In this document: positions 35,353 through 47,094 of the stretch, in pieces
Numbering within the stretch: the first letter of the stretch is position 1
Layout of the letters: the number at the start of each line of letters is the position of its first letter
DNA from: Misgurnus anguillicaudatus
Lineage: Eukaryota; Chordata; Actinopteri; Cypriniformes; Cobitidae
Direction of reading: 5' to 3'
Assembly: GCF_027580225.2 (NCBI RefSeq)
Contig: NC_073354.2
Coordinates: forward strand, 20,853,001 to 20,917,000
DNA: 64,000 nt
The notes under the pieces: model-generated
The model's database searches: none
Told to the model about the DNA's origin: nothing
Seen by the model: the letters and a program-made list of their open reading frames with translations, nothing else
Made by a program: the position numbers and the translations under genes

Positions 35353-36422
35353 GCCATTGTGATTTTTTAACTATTTATTTGTATGATACAGCTTCAAATA
35401 AGTATTTGAACACCTGAGAAAGTCAATGTTAATATTTGGTACAGAAGCCTTTGTTTGCAATTACAGAGGTCAAACGTTTGCTGTAGTTTTTCACCAGGTT
35501 TGCACACACTGCAGGAGGGATTTTGGCCCACAATGGACTTTGAGCTCCCTCCAAAGATTCTCTATTGGGTTCAGGTCTCTGGAGACTGGCTAGGCCACCC
35601 CAGAACCTTGATATGCTTGTCACATGACTCCTCTGGATCATCCAAATGGTCATTGGCAAACTTAAGACGGGCCTGGACATGTGCAGGTTTAAGCAGGGGA
35701 ACTTTCCGTGCCATGCATGATTTCAAACCATGACGTCTTTGTGTATTACCAACAGTAACCTTGGAAACGGTGGTCCCAGTTCTTTTTAGGTCATTGACCA
35801 GCTCCTCCTGTGTAGTTCTGGGCTGATTTCTCACCTTTCTTAGGATCATTGAGACCCCACAAGGTGAGATCTTGCATGGAGCCCCAGTTCGAGGGAGATT
35901 GACAGACATGTTTAGCTTCTTCCATTTTCTAATAATTTCTCCAACAGTGGACCTTTTTTCACCAAGCTGCTTAATTGGCAATTTCCCCGTAGCCCTTTTC
36001 AGCCTTGTGGAGGTGTACAATTTTGTCTCTAATGTCTTTGGACAGCTCTTTGGTCTTGGCCATGTTAGTAGTTGGATTCTTACGGATTGTATGGGGTGGA
36101 CAGGTGTCTTTATGTAGCTTACGTGCTCAAACAGGTGCATCTAATTTAGGATAATAAATAGAGTGAAGGTGGACATTTTAAAGGCAGACTAACAGGTCTT
36201 TGAGGGTCAGAATTCTAGCTGATAGACAGTTGTTCAAATACTTATTTGCAGCTGTATCATACAAATAAATAGTTATATCATATATTGTGATTTCTGGATT
36301 TTTTTTAGATTATGTTTCTCACAGTGGACATGCACCTACGATGACAATTTCAGACCCCTCCATGATTTCTAAATGGGAGAACTTGCAAAATAGGCGGGTG
36401 TTCAAATACTTATTTTCCTTAT
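35353..36422 (-). mobile_element. Internally deleted Tc1-like transposon
   Basis: The right terminal repeat is long: from CAAATACTTATTTGCAGCTG (36235) out to GGTGTTCAAATACTTATTTTCC (about 36400-36422). The left repeat (TATTTGTATGATACAGCTTC to AATAAGTATTTGAACACC, about 35372-35412) matches only its inner part, so the left end is truncated near 35353. Between them are both ends of a transposase gene with the centre missing. It lies in the divergent spacer between the peripherin-like gene and tmem179. Confidence 0.92.
35440..36063 (-). pseudogene. Tc1 transposase lacking catalytic core
   Basis: On the minus strand the N-terminal part (GKLPIKQLGEKRSTVGEII, KKLNMSVNLPRTGAP, DLKRTGTTVSKVTV, LLKPAHVQARLKFANDH) runs down to about 35640. 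It then joins near GWPSQSPE to the C-terminal part (RESLEGAQSPLWAKIPPAVC, LTSVIANKG). Both catalytic Asp regions, normally about 120 residues, are deleted, and frames are broken elsewhere. It could only move with an enzyme supplied in trans. Confidence 0.9.
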
Positions 36423-36639
36423 TGTATATACACACAGTATACATACAAGTCTGTTGTTCTTTAATAATGGGAGCTGTTTTACCCCCGAACATGACACCTA
36501 CCCATATGCATCTTTAGACCCCTAACCTTTATTATTATAATTATTGCATAATTAAATGTAACAAACGTGAACAGACAGGGGATACATTCATAGCTCAAAT
36601 ATGATGTAATGGCAATGAAATAAACCCACATAAAATTAC

Positions 36640-36740
36640 TGTAGTATTCTCCATAAATCGTAGCACATTTTAATTGTACATTATATTGCTACCACGCTTT
36701 GTTAATGTATACTACAGTGTTCTGTAGTGTTTTTATCAGG
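36640..36740. repeat. TACTGTAG/CTACAGT repeat cluster
   Basis: Scattered ACTGTAGTAT and TATACTACAGTGTTCTGTAGTG motifs between the Tc1 copy and tmem179, similar to the cluster at 33360-33600. A (CA)n run follows at about 36877-36896. Confidence 0.4.
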
Positions 36741-36929
36741 CTAAATGAAACAAACAGATTTACGTAATAAACTTTTATGCAACAAATATCTGGCATTTTT
36801 ATTAATATTATTATTTATCTGAGAGATGAAATTACAGATTTAAATAAATAAATAATAGATGATATAGTAAAGATTTTACACACACACACACGCACACAAA
36901 AATGCAGACACAGTTCAACATAGAGCTGG

Positions 36930-36938
36930 GCATGCGCA
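36930..36938 (+). promoter_or_regulatory. NRF1-like site upstream of tmem179 ATG
   Basis: GCATGCGCA, 26 bp before the tmem179 start codon, inside a short GC-richer patch in otherwise AT-rich DNA. It matches the core of the NRF1 consensus, common in TATA-less vertebrate promoters. No TATA box was seen nearby. Inference only. Confidence 0.35.
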
Positions 36939-36942
36939 GTAG

Positions 36943-38304
<1,362 letters not shown>

Positions 38305-38628
38305 ACAGACATTTTTTCACATAATCCCTTTAGACTGCATGCACTGTATACCAGTCCTGCTGCAACTAGTTCCTGAGCCCTGGATTAAAAAGTATTTTTT
38401 ATAAAAACTTATGTTAAGCATTTAACCTGAGCCTTGTTTTTCATGTTTAAATGAACTATAACGGCACATGTCATGTTGAGATATTTAAAGGATTTTCAGT
38501 AATGTTCAGTAGACATCATACTGGTTGAATCCACATCAAGTATTTGGGTTGTATCACATCATACTTATTTTTACAGTTATGCAAATGTGTTATCATCAGG
38601 GTATTTCTTCTTTCAGAAATTGAGATGA

Positions 38629-38634
38629 AATAAA
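38629..38634 (+). terminator. Poly(A) signal candidate for tmem179
   Basis: AATAAA 325 bp after the tmem179 stop codon, within AT-rich repeat-free sequence and followed by a T/G-rich stretch (TGCAGTTGCTGGTTTTATTTTG). A reasonable 3' end for the transcript. Confidence 0.6.
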
Positions 38635-38871
38635 ATTATTACAGTATAAATGTGCAGTTGCTGGTTTTATTTTGTTTTATTAATTATAAATGCAAATATA
38701 ACATATACAATTTATATTACATATAAATGTGTTTCCATGCTATACACATTGTGTGATGCTGCCAAAATGTTTGGTTCTCCATTATTATTAAAACTTAACA
38801 AATAATTCCCCTTTCACATTATGTGTACAGTTAATAACAAAACACATTTTTCGCAACTGTGTTACTGCAGT

Positions 38872-39495
38872 TAGTGATGGGGGAAACGAAGCTTCGAATC
38901 AATTGAACCAATTGCTTCGCAAATTGATTCAGTTTTTCGAAGCGTTCGAACACCATACACGCTGGCGACACCTGCTGGTCAAAATAGTGTAAAAGCAGCA
39001 AGATCTGACTCCAAACACTTTTCACTTTTTACAAAATAACAGTTTTTGAATAGATTGTTCTAAAATTTGTTTTTAAGAAAAATAAATTATTTTATTTAAT
39101 TAAGACATAATTAAAAGTGTATTCTGTGTTTTTAGTTTTATATATGGCAAACAAATCATTAAAACGAACTACCTTTTTTGTCATTAAATCTGTCTATAAA
39201 CCAAAAGTAGACAAAATGGTAGTGTTATTAATCAGAAGGATGAATGATTTATGAACTTTTTTAATAAATCTGCCTCGAGTTCACCTACACTGGTCATTTG
39301 TGATCAACTCCCCCTAGTGATGAATCTTCGGATTTTTGAAACGTTTCGAAACAGTAATGACGTATTGAAGCCTCGTTTGTTAAAATCACGTGAGTTTGGC
39401 CAGTTTGAAACAAGCTCCGAACCAATGATTCGAAAGAAAAGATTCGAAATGTTTCGAAGCCTCATGAAGCGTGCTTTCGAAATCGCCAATCACTA
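38872..39495. mobile_element. hAT-type MITE with perfect 8-bp duplication
   Basis: Begins TAGTGATGGGGGAAACGAAG at 38872 and ends CGAAATCGCCAATCACTA at 39495. It is flanked by the perfect direct duplication ACTGCAGT (38864-38871 and 39496-39503). Clustered GAAGCTTCGAA, TTTCGAAGC and CGTTTCGAAAC motifs on both halves give strong subterminal inverted repeats. The plus and minus ORFs here are within the repeats. Confidence 0.92.
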
Positions 39496-40477
39496 ACTGC
39501 AGTTCCTCTGATTGTCAGTAAGTGGCACTGTTGCTCTGTTTCTGTTCATAGGCTGACGTTGGTCCAGCATCATACTAAACTTAGATGGTTACTCTGAAAT
39601 ACATCTACTAAACTAAAGGATTGTAAAAGTTAAAATAAAAAAACCCTCACATATTATGCCGTTTGTTCCAATGGTGATTTTACTTTCTGGGATAGCACGT
39701 CTCTAATGTGATGACGTTTCATTGTCTCTGTCACCATCTAGTGGCTGAAAGGAAGAGCTATAGAATATACTGTAAATTCAACTAAAGGGAATTTGATTTA
39801 TTTGTCTCCTTGTATTAATTAGTGATAGCTGGTTAGACAAGAAACATACCACAGATGATTACGAATGTTATGAATTCCTGAGGTTTTGCATTTTTTTTAC
39901 AAAAAAAAAAAAAAAGAACAATATAGCCTACCTTCATAATCTTTGGCAATGACAAATATATAAAGTCTTATTCATAAATACTTTAAACTATACTAAACTA
40001 TACTAACTGAAATTATATAAATAAAATAAAGACTGAAATAACTGTGTTTTTAAAACCTATTGTACAGTATTTACCCACAATAGGCTACATAACGTACAGT
40101 ATGTCATAGCTATTGTTCGTGTGCTGTAGGTTAATAGTGTCTATTTAACATGGAGTTATGATCTGTGATTGTCTTGTAACAAGAGTCATGTGTTAGTCAC
40201 AATGAGTTTTTTTCTTTTCTGGGAGGGGAACAAGGACCAGCATGAACGGCATTGATCAAAAGTCTGTTGAACAGTATACAGTCAGCTACATAAGTTCAGA
40301 TAGGGTCCAATGAATTATGACAAAAAACATCTCTCTTGCAACACAATGAAAGCTTTTTATAACACTAACCTGTAAAAAAACTCTCAACAGGTATTGTTTC
40401 GGAATTGTAAAAACTAGTAACTTGGTATAAGCACTTCTTGTATTATTGCCCCCATATGACAAATTGCGTCATTGTTT

Positions 40478-40540
40478 CATAATCTTTGTAAGTCGCTTTG
40501 GATAAAAGCATCTCCTAAATGCTTAATGTAAATGTAAACA
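40478..40540 (+). repeat. SINE 3' tail fragment
   Basis: Contains GTAAGTCGCTTTGGATAAAA followed by GCATCTCCTAAATGCTTAATG, the conserved 3' tail shared by many fish SINEs. The tRNA-like head is not evident. Confidence 0.7.
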
Positions 40541-40631
40541 ATGTATTATTTTAAATAAAGTATTTCATACTGTACTTTTGGAAAACAAACAAACAAATCT
40601 TTAAATAAATAATGTAAGAAAGAAGTGATAA

Positions 40632-40852
40632 AATGTAGTTTAACTAACCCTTAAAGGTTCATTTTGTACCATTATGGGTATACATCACATTGAAATGTTG
40701 TACCTTTTGGGGCACAATATTGTACCCTATGTACAATAAATGTACCCAAAAAGATACAACGTTGTATGTTTAGTATACCTGTACAAAACGGAACCACCCC
40801 AGCGATAGAAAAGAATGCATCTTTTGTACCTTTTTTCGGACAGTGTAGTCCA
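40632..40852. mobile_element. GTACC-rich MITE
   Basis: Starts near AAAGGTTCATTTTGTACC and ends at TTGTACCTTTTTTCGGACAG TGTA, with many internal GTACC/GGTAC motifs. The right end resembles TACACTGTCCGAAAAAAGG read on the minus strand, a TA-flanked Tc1-type MITE end. The left end is degraded. A weaker relative lies near 43238-43410. Confidence 0.6.
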
Positions 40853-41373
40853 TTTACTATATTTTTGTATGTTACAAGAATGCCGAACTGAAACTATACA
40901 AAAAGTAAGAAGATATTACAATGCATATGTAATGTTACCAGTTTGCAAGAATAGGTGTTCAGTTTAACAGAAACTTGCATTGAACATCTTATGATGTTAT
41001 ATCATTCTTATGATGTTGTATCTTTCTTCCTGTCTCTATACTGCCTTGTGTTAAATTGTATTCACATTGCGCAAAGTGTTATAGAAATAAAATGTTATTG
41101 AATTTCTTTAAATAAACACTGAATATAAAACTGGACACTGCATAAATTTACACAGTTAAAGCTGATTTCTTACAGATCCGTCACAAAAGCAAAAAAATGT
41201 CACAGAGCCTCTCTCAGAAGAAGAATGTGGTGGAGCCATTGTTTAGTTCAGTACAAACAGCATTCCATCTTTCTCCCTCCCATTTCTCTAATGGCCTACA
41301 GATGACTTCATAGATATAGCATGTGTTATTTGTGATCTGTTTTAAACAGTATGCTATTTCCAGCTATTTTATT

Positions 41374-41510
41374 GTGCTCCCACTCAACAGGTAGAGCATT
41401 GCATTAGCAGTGCAAAGGTTGTGGGTTTGACACCCAGAGATACTAAAAAAAATGTATATTCTTATTGCACTGTACTGTGGATAAAAGCATCTAGCTAATG
41501 CATAAATGTA
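41374..41510 (+). repeat. tRNA-derived SINE
   Basis: A tRNA-like head with A-box-like CAACAGGTAGAGCATTGCAT, B-box-like GGTTTGACACCC, a short linker with an A run and the tail GTGGATAAAAGCATCTAGC TAATGCATAAATG. The head lacks a proper acceptor stem, so this is a SINE and not a tRNA gene. Confidence 0.8.
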
Positions 41511-42775
41511 GTGTTATAAAAATGTTGACTTCTTTCATATTTTGCGATGGTCACAATCCACATACTTATAATTCCTCATGACACCAGTTAGATTTCCGCA
41601 CTTACCAGACCAGCAGAACCTTCTTGGGAACCTACAGGCAACAATAAATCCAACAACCCTCATAATAAATCATAGGCTTTAAGGCAGTTTAAATGTAATT
41701 TAAAGTTCATAAATAGTGTATGCATTTATCTTTAAGAGGTCTAACATCTGCTGAAAACTGGTTGCATTTGTTTCACCATATGAATAGCTATGTTTGTAAA
41801 TCATTCGGTTTCACTTGGTCATGTGTGTGCAATATAATCTTGTTTTAGGCACAGCATTTACTTTATGATCTGTATAGGGACCAATGATTTGTATTTTTAT
41901 TTACCAATCAAACACTTATTATGCAAATTTGAAACATGAGTCAACTTACATGCAGTCCATTGATGGGTTGGTAGAGGCATCATAAGATTCAGTGTAATGT
42001 ATTGACTGTACTATGACCTTATATGGAATTGAAGTGCCACACAATACAAAGAATAGGAAAATTCTGTCTGGCCTGCAGATGCTTTTCTTATGTTAATATT
42101 TAAAATATTACATTATTAAAATAACATTCTCCAAAAATCTAATGCATATGATGCACTCTTATTAGGATATTTGTCAAGTTAATCTTGTGCTGATACTTAT
42201 CATTTTATGCATCATCCTCCATCACTATTCTTTAAAAGGGGAGGAATGTTAGCAGTTGGGATAGTTTCACTGTGACCTCAAAGAACAGGTCTGCCGTGTA
42301 CAACAGCTTCCGGTTGGACTTTTCCAGTCATAGGATGGCATCTTTACAAGTATATCCTGTACATTGGCATTCATGCTTATTTTTGAATGAGGAGTAAAAT
42401 ATGCATTTCTTGAAAATGATCAGAGACTTAACATGCCATTTGAGCAGGGTGTGATTAGATGACGTGACTTAAACTTCTGATGTTTTATAAGTAGACTGCT
42501 TATTTGTCTCAATAAAAATGTGCTCTCATTATTTTTTTCTCTTTTTGCACTGCAGTGTAACATAATGCGTCTGTTTTATTGAATCACTGTGTGCTTCAAT
42601 ATAAGGATTATTGCTATATTTAATAATTCTAGCAATAATTCTGATAAACATTAACATTCTGCTATCCTAAGTTTTGAAAGTATGCTGAACCAAAGATTAA
42701 TTAATTTTTTTGTATGCAATAATTAACTGTCTAATTAATTCTTGCAAACAAAAAATAAATTAATATTTGAGATAA

Positions 42776-42986
42776 TACACTGAAAAAAATGATTCATTGA
42801 ATTAAATTTTTTTTTTAAAGTTAAGCAGTTGCAATCAATTTATTTAAGCTACATTTAAACAAAAAATAATAATTAGTAAAATAAAATAATATTAAAAACT
42901 TTTTTTTAAATGTAGCTTAAATAATTTGATTGCAACCACTTACCTTAAAAATTTATTAAATTCAATGAATCATTTTTTTCAGTGTA
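42776..42986. mobile_element. Near-perfect hairpin MITE (TACACTGAAAAA ends)
   Basis: The 211-bp unit is almost wholly palindromic: TACACTGAAAAAAATGATTC ATTGAATT at the left matches AATTCAATGAATCATTTTTTTCAGTGTA at the right, and the stem continues through GTTGCAATCAA/TTGATTGCAAC and TTTAAGCTACATTTAA/TTAAATGTAGCTTAAA. A loop of about 50 bp remains. TA flanks suggest a Tc1/mariner-type origin. Confidence 0.92.
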
Positions 42987-43730
42987 ATACAGAATAGTTT
43001 GGCATATATAACACATTATTGTATCTTACTGTAATTCTATAATAGTGCTCTACCTTATTATCAATCTTAGACACATATAAACTTTCCATATAAACTACAT
43101 TATTATTAAGTAAAATCAGAATGTTATTTAAGATGTTATTATTATAAAACTTTCATCAAGTGTATTTATGCATAAAATATCTAAACTCATTTGAAAAGCT
43201 TCTCTCTGCTTAACTTATCTGCTAAGATTCATACACTGTCAGAACCCCTCCAAAAGCTACCCATTTGCACTCATATTAGTACATTAGAGGTACTTGTTGG
43301 TTCCAAAGAGTGCCTTAAAATACATATTGCTATCAAATATACATATCTGTACCTAAATGATACATATAGGACCTTTTAAAAGAGTAGGATACTGCCCCAG
43401 TGACAGCTAGGGACCATTTATGGCCATATTGTCTGACAGAGTAATATAAAAGTGATTTAAAAATAATTTAATATGAATTAATTTATGTGACACTGAAATT
43501 AGTAAATTGGTTTGATCAATCATTAAAGTAAAGACGAAACACTGTGAATCCAAGCAGGGGTTTCTACTGAAAAAGGTGTGTTCATCTTCATACAACCAGT
43601 TTATCAAGTAGGTTTAGGGTGAGTGAACTTCATCTAAAGTGCCCACGCATGCAAGAACCTCTCTGACAGGTCAAACCGGCACGATCCTCATTCCACACCA
43701 ACCTGTATGAGACCCTGTGCGTTTTCTCTC

Positions 43731-44229
43731 TATATAAGCTCCATGTGTTGGAAACGAACCGCACACAGTAGGTGGTGTGTCTAGAAAGACCTCTCAAGAT
43801 TGATCCGGGCTTGCAGTGTGTTTGGTTTTTTTTTCGAGCAGATGGTCAAGGATATACGGCATTTACTCTGCATTTGGGTTCTTCTCTTCGGGCACCTGTG
43901 GCTTCCTCTTTGGTCGAGTGGTTCTCAACAGTTCAACAGTTCCTATCAAAATTGTGAAATGTTCAGGACCACTTGATCAGATTAAGGACAATATCAACAG
44001 GTCTGGTACTTTGGCAGGTTTGTTGAATTCACAGAATGATGACTGCTTGTTTATAGTTTGCTTGTATATACTTTCTTTCTCTTGCTTGTCTCTCTGTCTT
44101 TCTCCCTCTCCATTGAAATTCTTAAAAAGGCATTCTTTTTATTTGTATTACTTGTATTTTTATTATGTAACTGCATGATTTTACAGATGTTATTTGAGTG
44201 TATTCATGCATTTTGTACAAAACAATAAA
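43731..44229 (+). other. TATA box / short ORF / poly(A) unit of unknown nature
   Basis: A canonical TATATAAG at 43731-43738 is followed by an ATG at 43842 with a 44-codon ORF and by AATAAA at 44224-44229, a complete transcription-unit outline of about 470 bp. No exon of a known gene overlaps. It could be a solo LTR-like promoter and poly(A) segment, a processed relic, or a small gene. I see no flanking target duplication and no TG...CA borders I can defend. Confidence 0.3.
43842..43976 (+). CDS. Hypothetical 44-residue ORF with signal-peptide-like start
   Basis: The ORF starts MVKDIRHLLCIWVLLFGHLW: a basic N-terminus and a long hydrophobic core, then a short polar tail with one NSS sequon, one Cys and a stop after FRTT. 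It lies about 80 bp downstream of the predicted transcription start. I do not recognise the product. The Kozak context is mediocre (C at -3, G at +4). A chance ORF or the first exon of a spliced gene are equally possible. Very short, no homology known to me. Confidence 0.15.
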   Translation: MVKDIRHLLCIWVLLFGHLWLPLWSSGSQQFNSSYQNCEMFRTT

Positions 44230-44976
44230 TATGTAAAATAATTCAATGTATTGCTTTATTCTTTCACTTTGGATTTATTTTTAACAAAACTTTTTGGAAG
44301 TTTTGGAATGCATACCAATGCATTTCAAACGTTCTCAATGTGTTAAAAAATTAAAAGCATTTAACAGTAGCCTATATAAAGTCTATTTAGAATATCTTTA
44401 TCTGTATAAGCAATGTTGAGCCAAGTCTTTAAGACGTTTAGAAACAACATGAGTCTTAAGGTGATATACTTTCAAATCAACAGTGAAGAAAAGTGGAATT
44501 CGTGAATGAATTTCTGAGTTTCTTATCCTTAATGGGAATTTGTCCAGATTACACGGGGTTGAAAACAGCTGAGGAATTCCCACAGGACCCGGTCTTTAGG
44601 ATTCAAGTCAGGTCTAGTGTGACTCCAGGGACCACTAGTCATGTTACAAATCATTTCAAATGGATTGTGAAGATCAGACCACAGTAATTCTAGGCAATGT
44701 AAATGTTCCCCATCAAAATCGTGTGAGCAGCAGCCAAAAGACGTTATGTGCTTATTACCAATGCAACATGCTTTCTGTATGCAGGCTAAAGTTGACTAAA
44801 TCTCTCTGTATGAATTATATTTAGGCACATTATTTTGCAAACGTATTTATTTGATTACAATTACAAAATGATGCCTTTTTGTTTCTTTTTTAAAAACATT
44901 TTTTAAACAAGAACATAAGGTAAGGAATGTGTGAAATTTTCAGGATAAATGGGCGGTAAATGTTATAATAATTTGG

Positions 44977-44979
<3 letters not shown>

Positions 44980-45051
<72 letters not shown>
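44980..45051. repeat. (GA)n microsatellite
   Basis: About 36 uninterrupted GA units, giving the Ser-Leu ORF seen on the minus strand, which is an artefact. The tract lies about 2 kb upstream of the first kif26a coding exon. Confidence 0.97.
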
Positions 45052-45054
<3 letters not shown>

Positions 45055-46012
45055 GAGACATCAGCAGAGCCTTTGAATTGATCCGCATGGTATCGCTATA
45101 GTTTCGGTTCAACCAGGTACGCTCGCGCATCTGTGCTGAGGAGCACGTGAACATGATGGAAATAGATTGACGTAATGCTACACTGAAGCTGTTGACAAAT
45201 GTCATTTTTAAATGCACATGTGGTTGAGTCTTTACTTAAACAACTTTATTTGCTCTTATACTCTGACTCCTTCCACATGGCTTTATTAAGCAGCATTGTT
45301 GGGCAATAATTTAAACACCCAAATGAAAGAAGGGCACGAGAAAGCAAAGGTTTCACATGGCTTTACATGACTCACATCAAGACTCAGGAAATGTACAGCA
45401 ATTGGGGACACCTGTGGAGCTTGACACTTTACTTTTGGACACTGATGTCGTATTTGGATTGTCAAGTCATTATCTGAAGCGAAAACAAAAGGTAAAACCT
45501 CATTATTAGTTTGAACTGTCGTTTTGTTAACCTTAAACTTTAAAATATAGAAATTATAAGCTTAAAATTTAGGGTTACTTATACATCTTATGAAGAAGAA
45601 CAATTCATTTCAGCACCAAGAACAGCTCCTTTAAACGTACTTGACATGTTTCTGACTTCTACTGTAGCCTACGTCTTGTCGTAAACCAGTATTTTCCGTC
45701 ATGTTATATGTATATTTAAAATTATTTTACCACGTATAGACGTGTATCTGTGATCTACGGTGATCACATTTACTCGCAATATAAAATAAATGTCTTTCAT
45801 TTTCTTGACGTGTAGTCGAAAAAAATAGTTAGTAGGCTATATGTATTTAAATAGGCTTTTTTATATGCAAAATGTAATGCAACGCCTGGGTACACAACTC
45901 ATCAATGAATAAACTTCAAAATATTTTTATTGATATAGAAGAAAGAGGATTATGGCCGCATGGTGTCGCTAGAGTATTTGAGATTTCACATGACAACGGG
46001 ATCACGTAGTTG

Positions 46013-46048
46013 CGCTCTCTCTCTCTTTCTCTCTCTCTCTTTCTCTCT
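46013..46048. repeat. Imperfect (CT)n tract
   Basis: CT-rich run with two TTT interruptions about 1 kb upstream of the candidate kif26a start. Complementary in composition to the (GA)n tract at 44980-45051, so the two could pair. Confidence 0.85.
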
Positions 46049-47094
46049 GACAAGTTGATCCACATTGTCTCGGAGCACAAAGTATGACAAACAAAGTGAG
46101 GAATACAAATAGACGGAATAGAAAGACAGATAGAAAGTGTCGTGATTGTCAGGTATGGTAGCCCACATCTGCATTTAACTCATCATCCCAGTGTAGTGAA
46201 CGCGCACACACGTGCACACACACGCGGAGCAGTGGACAGCGGCAGCTATCATCCCCAGGCAGGCAGGGAGGAACTGTAAAAACTGCCATGCTCAATTTCT
46301 ATAGCTTGTTGATATTCATCGACTCGCAGTGCTGCTAACTTTACGAAGACTTTGTTTTTAATACGCATCGGATGTGTGCAAGGTTTGTGTGCGTGACGAA
46401 TTTGTACGATAACAAAACGAATACGAAAAAAACGCATACGAAAATGCAGTGTGTAAAAATCTTCCTACATATGTATATTGAATATATTGATATACTGCAT
46501 ATTATGTTGGATATGTTATACTCGGTTTAAATCGTAAACTTAACAATTTAAACAAATTTAAACTGTACATGTATACAAAATATGGATAGCCTAATATTTG
46601 TATGCCAATGCACTGCAATATAAATTATATTCTAACACATAACAAAGAATTTGTACCGTATGAAGTCCATGGTCAATGTCACCGTATTTTTAAGGTTCAC
46701 ATTTTTCCTTTAAAACTTTGCATCAGATGGATTAAAAGAGAACAAGACGCGTAATCTGAGTTCATCTGAATCAACGTCGAGGTTGAGTTGAGTAAACGTC
46801 GATTTAGCTCCGCCCATTAGTGACTCAATCTGATTACCGTAACTTTGAGACCCAACTTCAATAAATATGTGCCAGTGTGGGACTGGAAAACGTGAAAACT
46901 TGCAGGACTTTCTCTCATACATTTCTGGAGGGTTTTCTATCATGCCTAAATATTTACAAGATGGGAGAGCCTAACTTGTGAAGGTGACGTGGAGTTATGG
47001 AAATCCACGAATTTTGCATCATTAAAAAATCTGGAAGTGAATTAGACCAAATCAGACTCTGTGGTGCGAACACGTGGCGACATTTAAAAGAAAC

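Larger units (their letters stand above)
38635..43730. other. Intergenic region downstream of tmem179
   Basis: No protein gene is supported. The region holds a hAT MITE (38872-39495), a SINE tail (40478-40540), a GTACC-rich MITE (40632-40852), a SINE (41374-41510), a hairpin MITE (42776-42986) and a degenerate relative of the GTACC-rich element near 43238-43410. The remainder is AT-rich. Between about 41520 and 42700 I see no repeat or exon that I can name. Confidence 0.6.
44230..47094. other. Spacer upstream of kif26a
   Basis: Includes a (GA)n tract (44980-45051), a (CT)n tract (46013-46048) and GC-richer patches. A similar block, CCGCATGGTATCGCTATAGT near 45083 and CCGCATGGTGTCGCTAGAGT near 45957, occurs twice about 870 bp apart in direct orientation. 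A donor-like AAAAG/GTAAAA follows an open 36-codon frame at 45367-45477, so a non-coding kif26a leader exon around 45.4 kb is possible but unproven. Nothing else identifiable. Confidence 0.5.

Noticed and set aside
41374..41460. Possible tRNA gene
   Set aside because: A and B boxes are present but the acceptor and anticodon stems are not, and the SINE tail follows; it is a SINE.
43816..44178. 120-codon ORF with hydrophobic C-terminus
   Set aside because: Starts at a non-ATG codon or within a T run and is read through low-complexity CTTT sequence; the shorter ATG frame at 43842 is the better candidate, itself weak.
44963..45217. Minus-strand ORF with a long Ser-Leu run
   Set aside because: It is a translation of the (GA)n microsatellite.
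45367..45477. 36-codon ATG ORF upstream of kif26a, followed by a donor-like AAG/GTAAAA
   Set aside because: The stop codon precedes the donor, so it cannot be joined to kif26a coding sequence; at best part of a leader exon.
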